From JBFJVD01 sp041624375 (GTDB taxonomy: Bacteria; Chloroflexota; Anaerolineae; Anaerolineales; E44-bin32), in contig JBFJVD010000051.1 of assembly GCA_041624375.1 (NCBI GenBank), positions 1 through 13,666 on the forward strand: DNA of 13,666 nt, written 5' to 3'. The position numbers and the translations under genes are program-made. Below the pieces are notes generated by a model. The model ran no database searches. It was not told the DNA's origin and saw only the letters and a program-made list of their open reading frames with translations. Position 1 is the first letter of the stretch. The number at the start of each line of letters is the position of its first letter. Shown here piece by piece: positions 1-7,172 of the stretch.

Positions 1-187
1 CACCCCGCCAGCGCCTCGCTCTGGCTCGCAAATCCACGCAGTGCACTGGGCAGAGACGACCGGAGCGGGGTATCCTCCAATGAAGCCGCAACCCGTGGAA
101 TCGAGCCGCATTCGCTAGCATTCCACGCGGATGAGCCCCTTGTTTCGTAACGATTCTGGGACGCTCGATTCGTAGGATGGAGACGAG
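1..187. other. Upstream region of the regulatory operon, with an inverted repeat
   Basis: I see no convincing gene here. The frame of the phosphatase gene is closed by a TAG at 173-175, so its N-terminus cannot extend far upstream. A perfect 8-base inverted repeat, CGTGGAAT at 94-101 and ATTCCACG at 120-127, is separated by 18 bases and lies about 60 bases before the start codon. It could be an operator half-site pair or an RNA hairpin. No clear sigma70-type -35/-10 pair was found. Confidence 0.4.
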
Positions 188-1825
188 ATGGTAGCCCGAC
201 TACGCAGCTTCTGGCAGGCTTTGGCCGGATCCCCTACTGAGGAAGCGCCCTCACGAGAGCTTCCGACCGCCGAAGGCGCACGCTGGGAGGTCGCTCCGCC
301 GATCGAGATCGCGCCGAACGACCCGATCCTGACCTATTTCCTGAGTTCCTCGGGCGTGGTGGAGATCGACAAGCTGCAGCGCGACTCGCCGGCCCTGCGG
401 GAGATGAAAGCGGCCGGCATTAAGCTGAGCGTGCCGTTGATCGGCCAGGGCGAGCTGATCGGATTGCTCAACCTCGGCCCCCGATTGAGCGAGCAGGAGT
501 ATTCCGCCGACGACCGGCGCCTGTTGAGCAACCTGGCGACGCAGGCGGCTCCAGCGCTGCGGGTCGCACAGATGGTGCGCCAGCAGCAGGAGGAAGCGCA
601 GGAGCGGGAACGACTCGAGCAGGAGCTTCGGGTGGCGCGCGTCATTCAGCAGACACTGCTGCCCAAGGAGCTGCCCGCGCCGGCGGGTTGGCAGGTGGCA
701 GCCCACTGGCAGCCGGCGCGCGCCGTCGGCGGCGATTTCTACGACTTCCTGACTCTGCCCGATGGCAAGATCGGCTTTGTGGTCGGCGACGTTACCGACA
801 AGGGCGTGCCGGCGGCGATGGTGATGGCCACCACGCGCAGCATCCTGCGCACAGCGGTCGAGCACGCCAGCTCGCCCGGCCAGGTGCTCGGGCGCGCCAA
901 TGATCTGCTCTGCCCTGATATCCCCCAGAACATGTTCGTGACCTGCCTCTACGCCGTCTTGGATCCGCAAAGCGGCCACCTTTGCTTCGCCAACGCCGGT
1001 CATAACATCCCGGTCAAGAAGCACGGCACCTCCGTTGAGGAACTGCGCGCAACCGGCATGCCGCTCGGCCTGATGCCCGGCATGGACTATGAGGAGAAAG
1101 AGACCACCCTCACAGAGGGCGACTGCATTTTGTTCTACAGCGACGGCTTGGTTGAAGCGCACAACCGACAGCGGGAAATGTTCGGCGTCCCCCGCCTGTG
1201 CGACCTGATCGCCGGCCACCCGGGTGGCGCCGCGCTGATCGGCCACCTGCTCACGCAGCTGTCCGACTTCGTCGGCAATGAGTGGGTCCAGGAAGACGAC
1301 GTCACCTTCGTCACGCTCGAACGAAAGCTGGGTGAAGGCGATTCGGCGAAAATCGCCGTCGAGGACGCACGGCGGGCTGCCGAAGGGTGGAGCGTGCTGG
1401 ACGAATTCGCTCTGCGAAGCGAGCCGGGCAACGAACGCCAGGCGATGGAACGCGTGGTGAAGTCCGTCGAAGAGCTGCAGCTCCCCCAGGCGCAGATCGA
1501 GAAGCTCAAGACGGCCGTCGCCGAAGCGGCAATGAACGCCATGGAGCACGGCAACAAGTACCAGAGCGAGCTCCCGGTTGAGGTCCGTGTGCTCGCTTCA
1601 CCGCATTCACTGATCGTTCGCATCATGGATCAGGGCGGCGGATCGCCGATCCCCGACCCAAAGACCCCCGACCTTGAAGCCAAGTTGTCCGGCGAGCAGA
1701 CGCCGCGCGGCTGGGGACTGTTCCTGATCAAAAACATGGTCGACGAACTGAATGTCCACAGCGACGAAACGCATCACACCATTGAACTCATCATGCGCCT
1801 TGAAGGAGGCGACCATGCTTCCTAA
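188..1825 (+). CDS. Half-GAF / SpoIIE phosphatase / RsbW-like ATPase fusion (partner-switching regulator)
   Basis: A 545-residue cytosolic signalling protein. Residues about 48-125 look like the C-terminal half of a GAF sensor domain. A charged, Q/E/R-rich likely coiled coil follows at about 126-155. The PP2C/SpoIIE phosphatase domain spans about 155-385, with metal-binding acidic residues in GGDFYD (D183, D186), GDVTDKG (D201), SDG (D319) and EDD (D370, D371). The C-terminus is a GHKL ATPase of the RsbW/SpoIIAB type: N-box with N450 and H454, DQGGG at 481-485 and GWGL at 508-511. In this family the phosphatase reactivates a phosphorylated STAS antagonist and the ATPase domain phosphorylates it and holds a target, usually a sigma factor. 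The two STAS genes directly downstream are the obvious partners. ATG 188 follows GGAGA at 179-183. No transmembrane segment is visible. The truncated GAF region is odd. Confidence 0.93.
   Translation: MVARLRSFWQALAGSPTEEAPSRELPTAEGARWEVAPPIEIAPNDPILTYFLSSSGVVEIDKLQRDSPALREMKAAGIKLSVPLIGQGELIGLLNLGPRLSEQEYSADDRRLLSNLATQAAPALRVAQMVRQQQEEAQERERLEQELRVARVIQQTLLPKELPAPAGWQVAAHWQPARAVGGDFYDFLTLPDGKIGFVVGDVTDKGVPAAMVMATTRSILRTAVEHASSPGQVLGRANDLLCPDIPQNMFVTCLYAVLDPQSGHLCFANAGHNIPVKKHGTSVEELRATGMPLGLMPGMDYEEKETTLTEGDCILFYSDGLVEAHNRQREMFGVPRLCDLIAGHPGGAALIGHLLTQLSDFVGNEWVQEDDVTFVTLERKLGEGDSAKIAVEDARRAAEGWSVLDEFALRSEPGNERQAMERVVKSVEELQLPQAQIEKLKTAVAEAAMNAMEHGNKYQSELPVEVRVLASPHSLIVRIMDQGGGSPIPDPKTPDLEAKLSGEQTPRGWGLFLIKNMVDELNVHSDETHHTIELIMRLEGGDHAS
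1803..1809 (+). promoter_or_regulatory. Strong Shine-Dalgarno inside the end of the phosphatase gene
   Basis: AAGGAGG lies 5 bases before ATG 1815. It fixes the start of the first STAS gene there rather than at the in-frame ATG 1752, and lets that gene start while overlapping the upstream gene by 11 bases. This arrangement suggests translational coupling. Confidence 0.8.
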
Positions 1826-2174
1826 AGAACGACCCCTGGAAACGACCGTGCGCCACAAGAACAAGGTGGCGATCATCGACCTGCATGGCGAGATCAATGC
1901 CCTATCGGAACAGGGGTTGCGCGAGGCCTACCTGGAAGCAGAAGGCGAAGACGCCCAGGCGATTCTGCTCAATTTCACCAATGTCGATTACATCAACAGC
2001 ACCGGCATCGCGCTGATCGTCGGCCTGCTGGCAGAGGCGCGCAAGACTCACCGTCGCTTGCTGACCTGCGGCCTCAACGACCATTACATGGACATCTTCA
2101 AGATCACGCGGCTGGCCGACTTCATGAGCATCCATCCGGATGAGGCCAGCGCGCTGAAGGAAGTTGAATCCTAG
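1815..2174 (+). CDS. STAS-domain anti-sigma-factor antagonist (RsbV/SpoIIAA-like), Thr version
   Basis: A 119-residue single-domain STAS protein of the usual RsbV/SpoIIAA length. It shows the N-terminal strand pattern (VAIIDLHGEI), the loop DYINSTGIA and the closing helix-strand region. The residue aligned with the phosphorylated Ser58 of SpoIIAA is Thr63 in NSTG, and the preceding Asp of the classical DSSG loop is Asn61. It should be phosphorylated by the RsbW-like domain of the upstream fusion and dephosphorylated by that protein's PP2C domain. It overlaps the fusion gene by 11 bases and is followed 43 bases later by a second, clearly related STAS gene. Function as an antagonist is inferred from family and context. 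The bound target is unknown because no sigma factor is visible nearby. Confidence 0.88.
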   Translation: MLPKERPLETTVRHKNKVAIIDLHGEINALSEQGLREAYLEAEGEDAQAILLNFTNVDYINSTGIALIVGLLAEARKTHRRLLTCGLNDHYMDIFKITRLADFMSIHPDEASALKEVES

Positions 2175-2205
2175 GCCACCCTGACAGCCACGAATGCCAC
2201 CGCTC

Positions 2206-2212
2206 GAGGAGG
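2206..2212 (+). promoter_or_regulatory. Shine-Dalgarno that fixes a GTG start
   Basis: GAGGAGG lies 5 bases before GTG 2218. An in-frame ATG at 2194 has no such site and would place this motif inside the coding region, so the GTG is preferred. Confidence 0.75.
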
Positions 2213-2217
2213 ATCCC

Positions 2218-2583
2218 GTGAGCACAGCAAACATCCAGGTGACCACCCGACAAGTTGGGCCAAACATTAGCGTGATCGACATCCAGGGCGAAGTCACCGG
2301 CTTCGCCGAGTCGGCGCTGATGGACGGCTACAACGCGGCCGTTGCCGAGGGAGCCCAAGCGCTCATCCTCAACTTCAGCGAGCTGGAATATATGAACAGC
2401 TCCGGCATCGGCCTGCTCGTCACGCTTCTGATCCGGGCCCAGCGCCAGGGGAAGAAGCTTCACGCCTTCGGCCTTAATGAGCACTACAAACAGATCTTCG
2501 AGCTCACCCGGCTGAATGAGGCGATCCAGATCTATGCGGATGAACCGTCCGCGATGGAGGGGGTCGCCGCGCACGCACGTTAG
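2218..2583 (+). CDS. Second STAS-domain anti-sigma-factor antagonist, Ser version
   Basis: A 121-residue STAS protein, homologous along its length to its upstream neighbour. Shared stretches include GLN(D/E)HY near residue 85 and IF(K/E)LTRL-like sequence after it. The loop reads EYMNSSGIG, so the phosphorylatable residue at the SpoIIAA Ser58 position is Ser62. The start is GTG, preceded by a strong Shine-Dalgarno. Two antagonists beside one phosphatase/kinase fusion suggest either two inputs to one target or two targets, and the Thr/Ser difference at the phosphosite may give them different kinetics. This last point is inference. The protein has no N-terminal sensor region, so it is RsbV-like rather than RsbR-like. 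Confidence 0.88.
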   Translation: MSTANIQVTTRQVGPNISVIDIQGEVTGFAESALMDGYNAAVAEGAQALILNFSELEYMNSSGIGLLVTLLIRAQRQGKKLHAFGLNEHYKQIFELTRLNEAIQIYADEPSAMEGVAAHAR

Positions 2584-2616
2584 GTGCCCACTCGGTCACC
2601 TTGAGGAGAGGATCCG

Positions 2617-3378
2617 ATGACCGAATCAAGAACAGATACCGCACCGGAGGAGAGCTCAACCTCGGCGAAGTCGCCTCGGGACGTCGCCTACTGGGCCAAG
2701 CCGGTCAGCAAGCTCAAGGTCTCTGAAATGCCGGTCGACGCGGTGAATCTGAACGTCGAGGGCCGGCAGGTCGTCGGGCCGCTGCAGGGATTCGGTCAGA
2801 TGTGGCAGAAGACCTACCGGATTCGACTGGCAGGCGCGGAGACCCAGCCGACCGACGTCATCGCGACCTGGAAGAAGGACTTCCCGAGCTTCTGGCCCGA
2901 GGGCAACCGCTTCTACGCACCCTTCACCGGGATCGCGCCGGGGGAAGTCGCTGTGCTGAACCTGAGCGGGCCGGGCAACGTGCTGCTATCAACCGGCGTC
3001 ATGGTGATTTATGCCGATGAAGAGTCGTTTTCATTCATGACGCCGCAGGGCCACATGTTCGCCGGCTGGATCACTTTCAGCTCGTTCGAAGAGGCCGGCG
3101 AAACGATCGCCCAGGCGCAGGTCTTGATCCGCGCCAACGATCCGCTGTGGGAGATCGTCATGCGTTTGTTTGGCTTCGCCAAAGAAGACGAATTCTGGCA
3201 CAGCACCTTGAAGGCGCTGGCCGCTCGCTACGGGGTCGAAGGGAATGTCGAACAGAATACCATCTGCGTCGACCCCAAAGTCCAATGGTCCCAGGCCATG
3301 AACGTCTGGCACAACGCCGCCATCCGCTCGGGGATGTACATGCCCATCCGCCTCGTGCGGCGGCTGTTCCGGCGCTGA
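2617..3378 (+). CDS. Uncharacterised protein, tandem paralog A
   Basis: A 253-residue protein of a family I do not recognise. It starts at ATG 2617 after GAGGAG at 2603-2608. The first 20 or so residues are polar and probably disordered. A conserved block follows (YWAKPV, KLKVSE, NLNVEGRQVVGPLQGFGQ, MWQKTYRIRL), then a central beta-rich stretch (PGEVAVLNL, VIYADEESFSFM, PQGHMFAGW, ITFSS) and a helical end (RANDPLWEI, EFWHSTLKALA, WHNAAIRSGMY, basic tail RRLFRR). No signal peptide, membrane helix or known catalytic motif is evident. The central pattern faintly recalls SRPBCC/DUF1990-type lipid- or ligand-binding proteins, but this is only a guess. Paralog B follows 15 bases later. Position between STAS antagonists and a flavoprotein suggests co-regulation with them. 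Confidence 0.85.
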   Translation: MTESRTDTAPEESSTSAKSPRDVAYWAKPVSKLKVSEMPVDAVNLNVEGRQVVGPLQGFGQMWQKTYRIRLAGAETQPTDVIATWKKDFPSFWPEGNRFYAPFTGIAPGEVAVLNLSGPGNVLLSTGVMVIYADEESFSFMTPQGHMFAGWITFSSFEEAGETIAQAQVLIRANDPLWEIVMRLFGFAKEDEFWHSTLKALAARYGVEGNVEQNTICVDPKVQWSQAMNVWHNAAIRSGMYMPIRLVRRLFRR

Positions 3379-3393
3379 AAGCGAGAGAGCAAG

Positions 3394-4161
3394 ATGACTA
3401 CTCCGGATTCTGACAATCCGCCGGCTCCTACTTCTGTCGAAAAGAAAACGCCCCGCGACGCCGCCTACTGGGCCAAGCCGGTGGCGAAGCTCAAGGTTTC
3501 CGAGCTGCCCGCGGGGGCGATGAATCTCAATGTCGAAGGTCGGCAAGTTGTGGGGCCGCTCCAGGGCTTCGGCCAGATGTGGCAGAAGACCTACCGCATC
3601 CGGCTGGACGGTGCCGCCCTGGAGCCCCCACAAATCATTCGAGAATGGAAGGAAAATTTCCCATCCTTCTGGCCGAAGGACCACCACTTCTATCCCTCGC
3701 TCACGGGAATCAAGCCCGGTGAGGTGGCGGTCATCAACCTGCCCGGTCCCGGGGGCATGCCCCTCTCGACGGGGATCGTCGTGATCTACGCCGATGATGA
3801 ATCCTTCTCCTTCATGAACCCGCAGGGGCACATCTTCGCCGGGATGATCACGTTCAGCTCCTACAGAGAAGGCGGTGAGGTCTACGCCCAGATCCAGGTG
3901 CTGGTGCGGGCCAACGATCCGATCTACGAAATCGGCTGCCGGATCGGGCTCGTCCACCGCAACGAAGACCGTTTCTGGCACCACACACTGAAATCATTGG
4001 CGCAGCACTTCAAGGCTGAGCCGGCGGAGGTCGACCAGCACAATCTGCTAATCGACCCGAAGATCCAATGGGCGCAAGCCGGCAACATCTGGCACAATGC
4101 CGCCATCCGAACTGGCCTGTATGCGCCGGTCGCGCTTGTGCGCCGCATCTTCCGGCGCTGA
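3394..4161 (+). CDS. Uncharacterised protein, tandem paralog B
   Basis: A 255-residue paralog of the preceding protein, collinear along its full length and by eye about 60% identical. It keeps the PRD.AYWAKPV opening, the NLNVEGRQVVGPLQGFGQ and MWQKTYRIRL block, VIYADDESFSFM, PQGHIFAGM, RANDP, a WHNAAIR motif and the RRIFRR end. Differences concentrate in the acidic/polar N-terminus, the region after the first conserved block, and the segment around residues 185-215 (GLVHRNEDRFWHHTL versus GFAKEDEFWHSTL). The Shine-Dalgarno is weak (GAGAGA-like). The pair arose by tandem duplication and may form a heteromer, which is inference. No known fold or active site can be assigned from the sequence alone. 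Confidence 0.85.
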   Translation: MTTPDSDNPPAPTSVEKKTPRDAAYWAKPVAKLKVSELPAGAMNLNVEGRQVVGPLQGFGQMWQKTYRIRLDGAALEPPQIIREWKENFPSFWPKDHHFYPSLTGIKPGEVAVINLPGPGGMPLSTGIVVIYADDESFSFMNPQGHIFAGMITFSSYREGGEVYAQIQVLVRANDPIYEIGCRIGLVHRNEDRFWHHTLKSLAQHFKAEPAEVDQHNLLIDPKIQWAQAGNIWHNAAIRTGLYAPVALVRRIFRR

Positions 4162-4226
4162 GTACAGCTTTCCAGGACCGTTAGAGGACCGCTGAGCGCC
4201 CGGCGCCCTGAGCTCCGCGATCACAG

Positions 4227-5687
4227 ATGAGCCAACGCTACGACTACGATGCCGTCATCGTCGGATCCGGGCCGAACGGCCTGGCGGCCGCCATCACCCT
4301 CGCCGAGGCTGGGGCGTCTGTGCTGGTTCTTGAGGCACGAGACACGATCGGCGGCGGCACCCGCTCGGCTGAGCTCACGCTGCCGGGCTTCGTCCACGAC
4401 ATCTGCTCGGCCATCCACCCACTTGCGCTGGCCTCGCCCTTCTTCCGCCGCATCCCTCTGTCCGAACACGGCCTTGAGTGGATCCATCCACCGGCCCCGA
4501 TGAGCCATCCCCTGGATGGCGGGCATGCAGCGGTGCTCGAGCGCAGCCTGGAGCGGACTGTCGAGGGCATGGGAGCCGAGGGCGAAGCCTACCTGCGGCT
4601 GATGGCCCCCCTGGTGCGGAACTGGGAGAAGCTCATCCACGAGTTCCTCGGGCCACTGCGCCCTCCGCGGCACCCACTGGCGATGATGCAGTTTGGCCTA
4701 CTGGCGCTGCGTTCTGCAAATGGCCTGGCGCGGGCGAAGTTGAAAGGGGAGCTAACACGCGCCTTGTTCGCCGGCGCCGCCGCCCACGCGATGCTCCCGC
4801 TGGAGACGCTGGCCACCTCGGCTGTCGGGCTGATCGAATCCGCGCTCGGGCATGCCGTGGGATTCCCGATGGCCAAAGGTGGATCCCAGCGCATTGCCGA
4901 TGCGATGGCTTCCTATCTGCGGTCTCTGGGCGGGGAAATCCAGCCCAGTTTTGAAGTGACTTCGCTCGATGACGTTCCGCCGGCGCGGACGCTTGTGATG
5001 GACATCACGCCGCGCCAGCTGCTGCGCATCGCCGGCGACCGCCTGCCGGGCCGCTACCGGCGGCAGCTGGAAGGCTTCCGCTACGGCCTCGGCGTCTTCA
5101 AAGTCGATTGGGCGCTCGCTGGCCCCGTGCCCTGGGCGGCCGAGGCGACCGGTCGAGCGGCCACGATCCATGTCGGCGGCACCCTCGAAGAGATCGCCGC
5201 CGCCGAGCGCGCCCCGTGGAATGGAGAACATCCGGAGCGGCCGTTCGTGATCCTTGTCCATCAAACCCCCTTCGATCCGTCCCGCGCGCCGGCGGGGAAA
5301 CATACCGCCTGGGGGTACTGTCATGTGCCGAACGGATCAACGGTCGACATGACCCAGCGGATCGAGCGTCAGATCGAACGCTTTGCGCCCGGCTTCCGCG
5401 ACTTGATCCTGGCCCGTCACACCTACAACACTACTGAAATGGAAGCCTACAACCCGAACTATGTCGGGGGCGATATCAACGGCGGGGTTCAAGACCTGCG
5501 CCAGCTCTTCACTCGGCCGGTTCCGCGGCTGATTCCCTATTCGACGCCGGTCGAAGGGCTCTACCTGTGCTCGTCCTCCACGCCGCCCGGCGGCGGGGTC
5601 CACGGGATGTGCGGCCACTTCGCCGCGCGCGCCGCGCTGCGCGAGCTGAACGCCGCACCCCGATCGGTGCTCGTTTCCGCAGACTGA
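4227..5687 (+). CDS. FAD-dependent phytoene desaturase/PYROXD2-like oxidoreductase
   Basis: A 486-residue flavoprotein of the CrtI/PYROXD2 (COG1233-type) superfamily. The N-terminal dinucleotide-binding fold reads VIVGSGPNG (G13, G15, G18), with the ribose-binding acid E36 in VLEARDTIGGGTRS. The C-terminal FAD motif is GLYLCSSSTPPGGGVHGMCG, near residues 447-466. Family members dehydrogenate or isomerise polyene lipids such as carotenoids, but many bacterial members have unknown substrates and no other carotenoid gene is in this window. It has full family length and no frameshift. It starts 65 bases after paralog B with no clear Shine-Dalgarno, and an in-frame TGA at 4209-4211 excludes a longer start. 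It is the last gene of the plus-strand operon and ends 3 bases from a convergent gene. Confidence 0.88.
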   Translation: MSQRYDYDAVIVGSGPNGLAAAITLAEAGASVLVLEARDTIGGGTRSAELTLPGFVHDICSAIHPLALASPFFRRIPLSEHGLEWIHPPAPMSHPLDGGHAAVLERSLERTVEGMGAEGEAYLRLMAPLVRNWEKLIHEFLGPLRPPRHPLAMMQFGLLALRSANGLARAKLKGELTRALFAGAAAHAMLPLETLATSAVGLIESALGHAVGFPMAKGGSQRIADAMASYLRSLGGEIQPSFEVTSLDDVPPARTLVMDITPRQLLRIAGDRLPGRYRRQLEGFRYGLGVFKVDWALAGPVPWAAEATGRAATIHVGGTLEEIAAAERAPWNGEHPERPFVILVHQTPFDPSRAPAGKHTAWGYCHVPNGSTVDMTQRIERQIERFAPGFRDLILARHTYNTTEMEAYNPNYVGGDINGGVQDLRQLFTRPVPRLIPYSTPVEGLYLCSSSTPPGGGVHGMCGHFAARAALRELNAAPRSVLVSAD

Positions 5688-5690
5688 CGA

Positions 5691-5861
5691 TCACACCAAG
5701 GTCACAATCAGCCAGATGGCGATGATCAGGCCGCCCAGCACGGCTGCCGCATTCTGCTCAAGCGACACGCCAGTGCCACGTCCCGCACGTTCCCGTACCT
5801 CAGGCCGTCGAGCTTCTTCAGGCTGACCATTCTCCACCAGTTGATACACTCGGTAACGCAT
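5691..5861 (-). CDS. Small predicted tail-anchored membrane protein (56 residues)
   Basis: A 56-residue protein that begins MRYRVYQLVENG, has a charged Arg/Glu-rich middle, and ends in one hydrophobic segment of about 18 residues (AAAVLGGLIIAIWLIVTLV) that reaches the C-terminus. This is the layout of a tail-anchored protein with its N-terminus in the cytosol. The start is ATG 5861, preceded by GGAGGG at 5869-5874 with 7 bases spacing. Longer in-frame starts up to 5990 lack such a site and would add residues of poor character. The function is unknown. It is transcribed toward the flavoprotein gene, with only 3 bases between the two stop codons. Confidence 0.6.
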   Translation of the reverse strand: MRYRVYQLVENGQPEEARRPEVRERAGRGTGVSLEQNAAAVLGGLIIAIWLIVTLV

Positions 5862-6120
5862 CTTATGTCCCTCCGCCGCCATGGGCAGACCCGGATTCTC
5901 GTTTTGATCTGCACCCAGCATCGCACACAGCCGTGAGCCGATCGTTGGCTCAGCGTATGTGGCCGCTCCTTGTTCAGAGGGATCCAGCAAACGGTCCGAG
6001 AACTGCCATGAAATCGATTTCGAGGACGATTGGCATACCTGAGATGCGGGGCACTTGCCCGAGGGCGGCCGGCGTAGGCGAACCGGCGTCGTCAGCAGGA
6101 TTAGGTGGCGAAGCGCCGCC
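5862..6120. other. Intergenic region with a short hairpin at the end of the phosphotransferase gene
   Basis: No gene is supported here beyond a 5' extension of the small-protein frame. AGGTGGCG at 6103-6110 and CGCCGCCT at 6114-6121 can pair around a 3-base loop, with one G-U wobble as plus-strand RNA and a C-A mismatch as minus-strand RNA. It abuts the phosphotransferase stop codon but has no U-run, so it is at best a weak terminator. No convincing promoter for the small gene was found. Confidence 0.3.
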
Positions 6121-7155
6121 TCAGAGCGTTTCGAATAGGGGGATGGATAAGCCGGTGAGCACCTTCAGCCGGTTGTACACATTGAGCACATGCACCCGGT
6201 ACGTTGTGCGGATCGCCTGGCGGGTGATCTTGGGCACCGGGATGACGGTCGACTCATCCAGCCACCCGGCGATCGTCATCATTCGGGCCGTGAATTTCAG
6301 GACTTCGAAGTATTCGAGGTCTTCGACGGGCTGCCCCGCAAGCACTCCATAGTGCTCGAGGAATAGCTGTCGGACGCCGCCATCCAACAGCACCTCGAGC
6401 AGCAAAGCGCTCCAGGCCAGATCCAGGCGATAGTCCCCCACGCCGGCAAACGACCAGTCGAGCACCACCAACTCGCCGTCCATGGCCCGCTGGATGAGAT
6501 TCGTCGAATGGAAGTCATTGTGAAGCAAGCACTGTGCACCGGCAGGCGCCGGTGAGCTTCGTGCTTCCAGCCACGCGAGGACAGGCACGAAAGCTCCAAA
6601 TCCTGGTCGCCGCGCCGTGCGGTGCATCACTGCGAGATCGGGCGGGACGAATCCGCTCGCCTCATCGTGAGATGCGTCGGCCAGCGTGCGTGAAGGGAAA
6701 ACCTCGCGCCAGGGGATGCGGTGCACGCGGACCAGCACGGCTACCATCTGCTCGATGACCATCTCGAGCTGCTCAGGCGGCACAGAACGGAGCACCTGGT
6801 CCAATCGGTCGCCATGGATTCGTTCCATCAGAATAAAGGGGTCCCCGAACGGTGAGGCGTCCAGTTCGAGCCGAACAACCTGAGGTACGGTCACTCCATG
6901 CTCTGCTACCCGCTGCAGCACATGATGTTCATGGACCGCCTGCTCTCTACCGCGTGAGCCGGGATACAGGCGCAGAATCAGTTCTTCTTGCCGTTCCACC
7001 CCGTGCAACTGATACCGAAGCACGCAGGCGAAGATCTGGGTTTCCCATCCCCCCCGGATTTCATCCAACCCGACCACTTCAAGGTGACGCCGCGCTGGAT
7101 AGACCTCCGCCAGATAGCGGTTCAGTTTCGCCGCCTGGACCGCGTCAGGCTGCAT
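6121..7155 (-). CDS. APH-family phosphotransferase (aminoglycoside/choline kinase-like)
   Basis: A 344-residue kinase-fold enzyme that transfers phosphate from ATP to a small molecule. The catalytic loop reads LLHNDFHSTNLI, giving the HxDxxxxN pattern with D214 and N219. The metal-binding DWSFAG has D233. The hinge is FILMERIHGDRL at about 107-118. The usual nucleotide-binding lysine region reads LILRLYP, with Arg62 where Lys is common. Length is normal for the APH/ACAD10-like group. The substrate cannot be read from sequence: antibiotic resistance is one option, but position as the last gene of an oxygenase/methyltransferase unit fits a biosynthetic or self-protection kinase better. The gap to the upstream methyltransferase gene is 17 bases. 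ATG 7155 has only a weak ribosome site, which fits readthrough from the upstream gene. Confidence 0.85.
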   Translation of the reverse strand: MQPDAVQAAKLNRYLAEVYPARRHLEVVGLDEIRGGWETQIFACVLRYQLHGVERQEELILRLYPGSRGREQAVHEHHVLQRVAEHGVTVPQVVRLELDASPFGDPFILMERIHGDRLDQVLRSVPPEQLEMVIEQMVAVLVRVHRIPWREVFPSRTLADASHDEASGFVPPDLAVMHRTARRPGFGAFVPVLAWLEARSSPAPAGAQCLLHNDFHSTNLIQRAMDGELVVLDWSFAGVGDYRLDLAWSALLLEVLLDGGVRQLFLEHYGVLAGQPVEDLEYFEVLKFTARMMTIAGWLDESTVIPVPKITRQAIRTTYRVHVLNVYNRLKVLTGLSIPLFETL

Positions 7156-7172
7156 CGTCCGCGAGCACGGCT

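Noticed and set aside
251..1549. Long minus-strand open frame over the phosphatase gene
   Set aside because: It is antisense to a gene with clear PP2C and GHKL motifs and has no recognisable protein character of its own. Long antisense frames are common in GC-rich genes.
3031..3984. Minus-strand open frame spanning both paralogs
   Set aside because: It runs antisense through two proteins that are conserved with each other in the sense frame, and has no start signal or motif.
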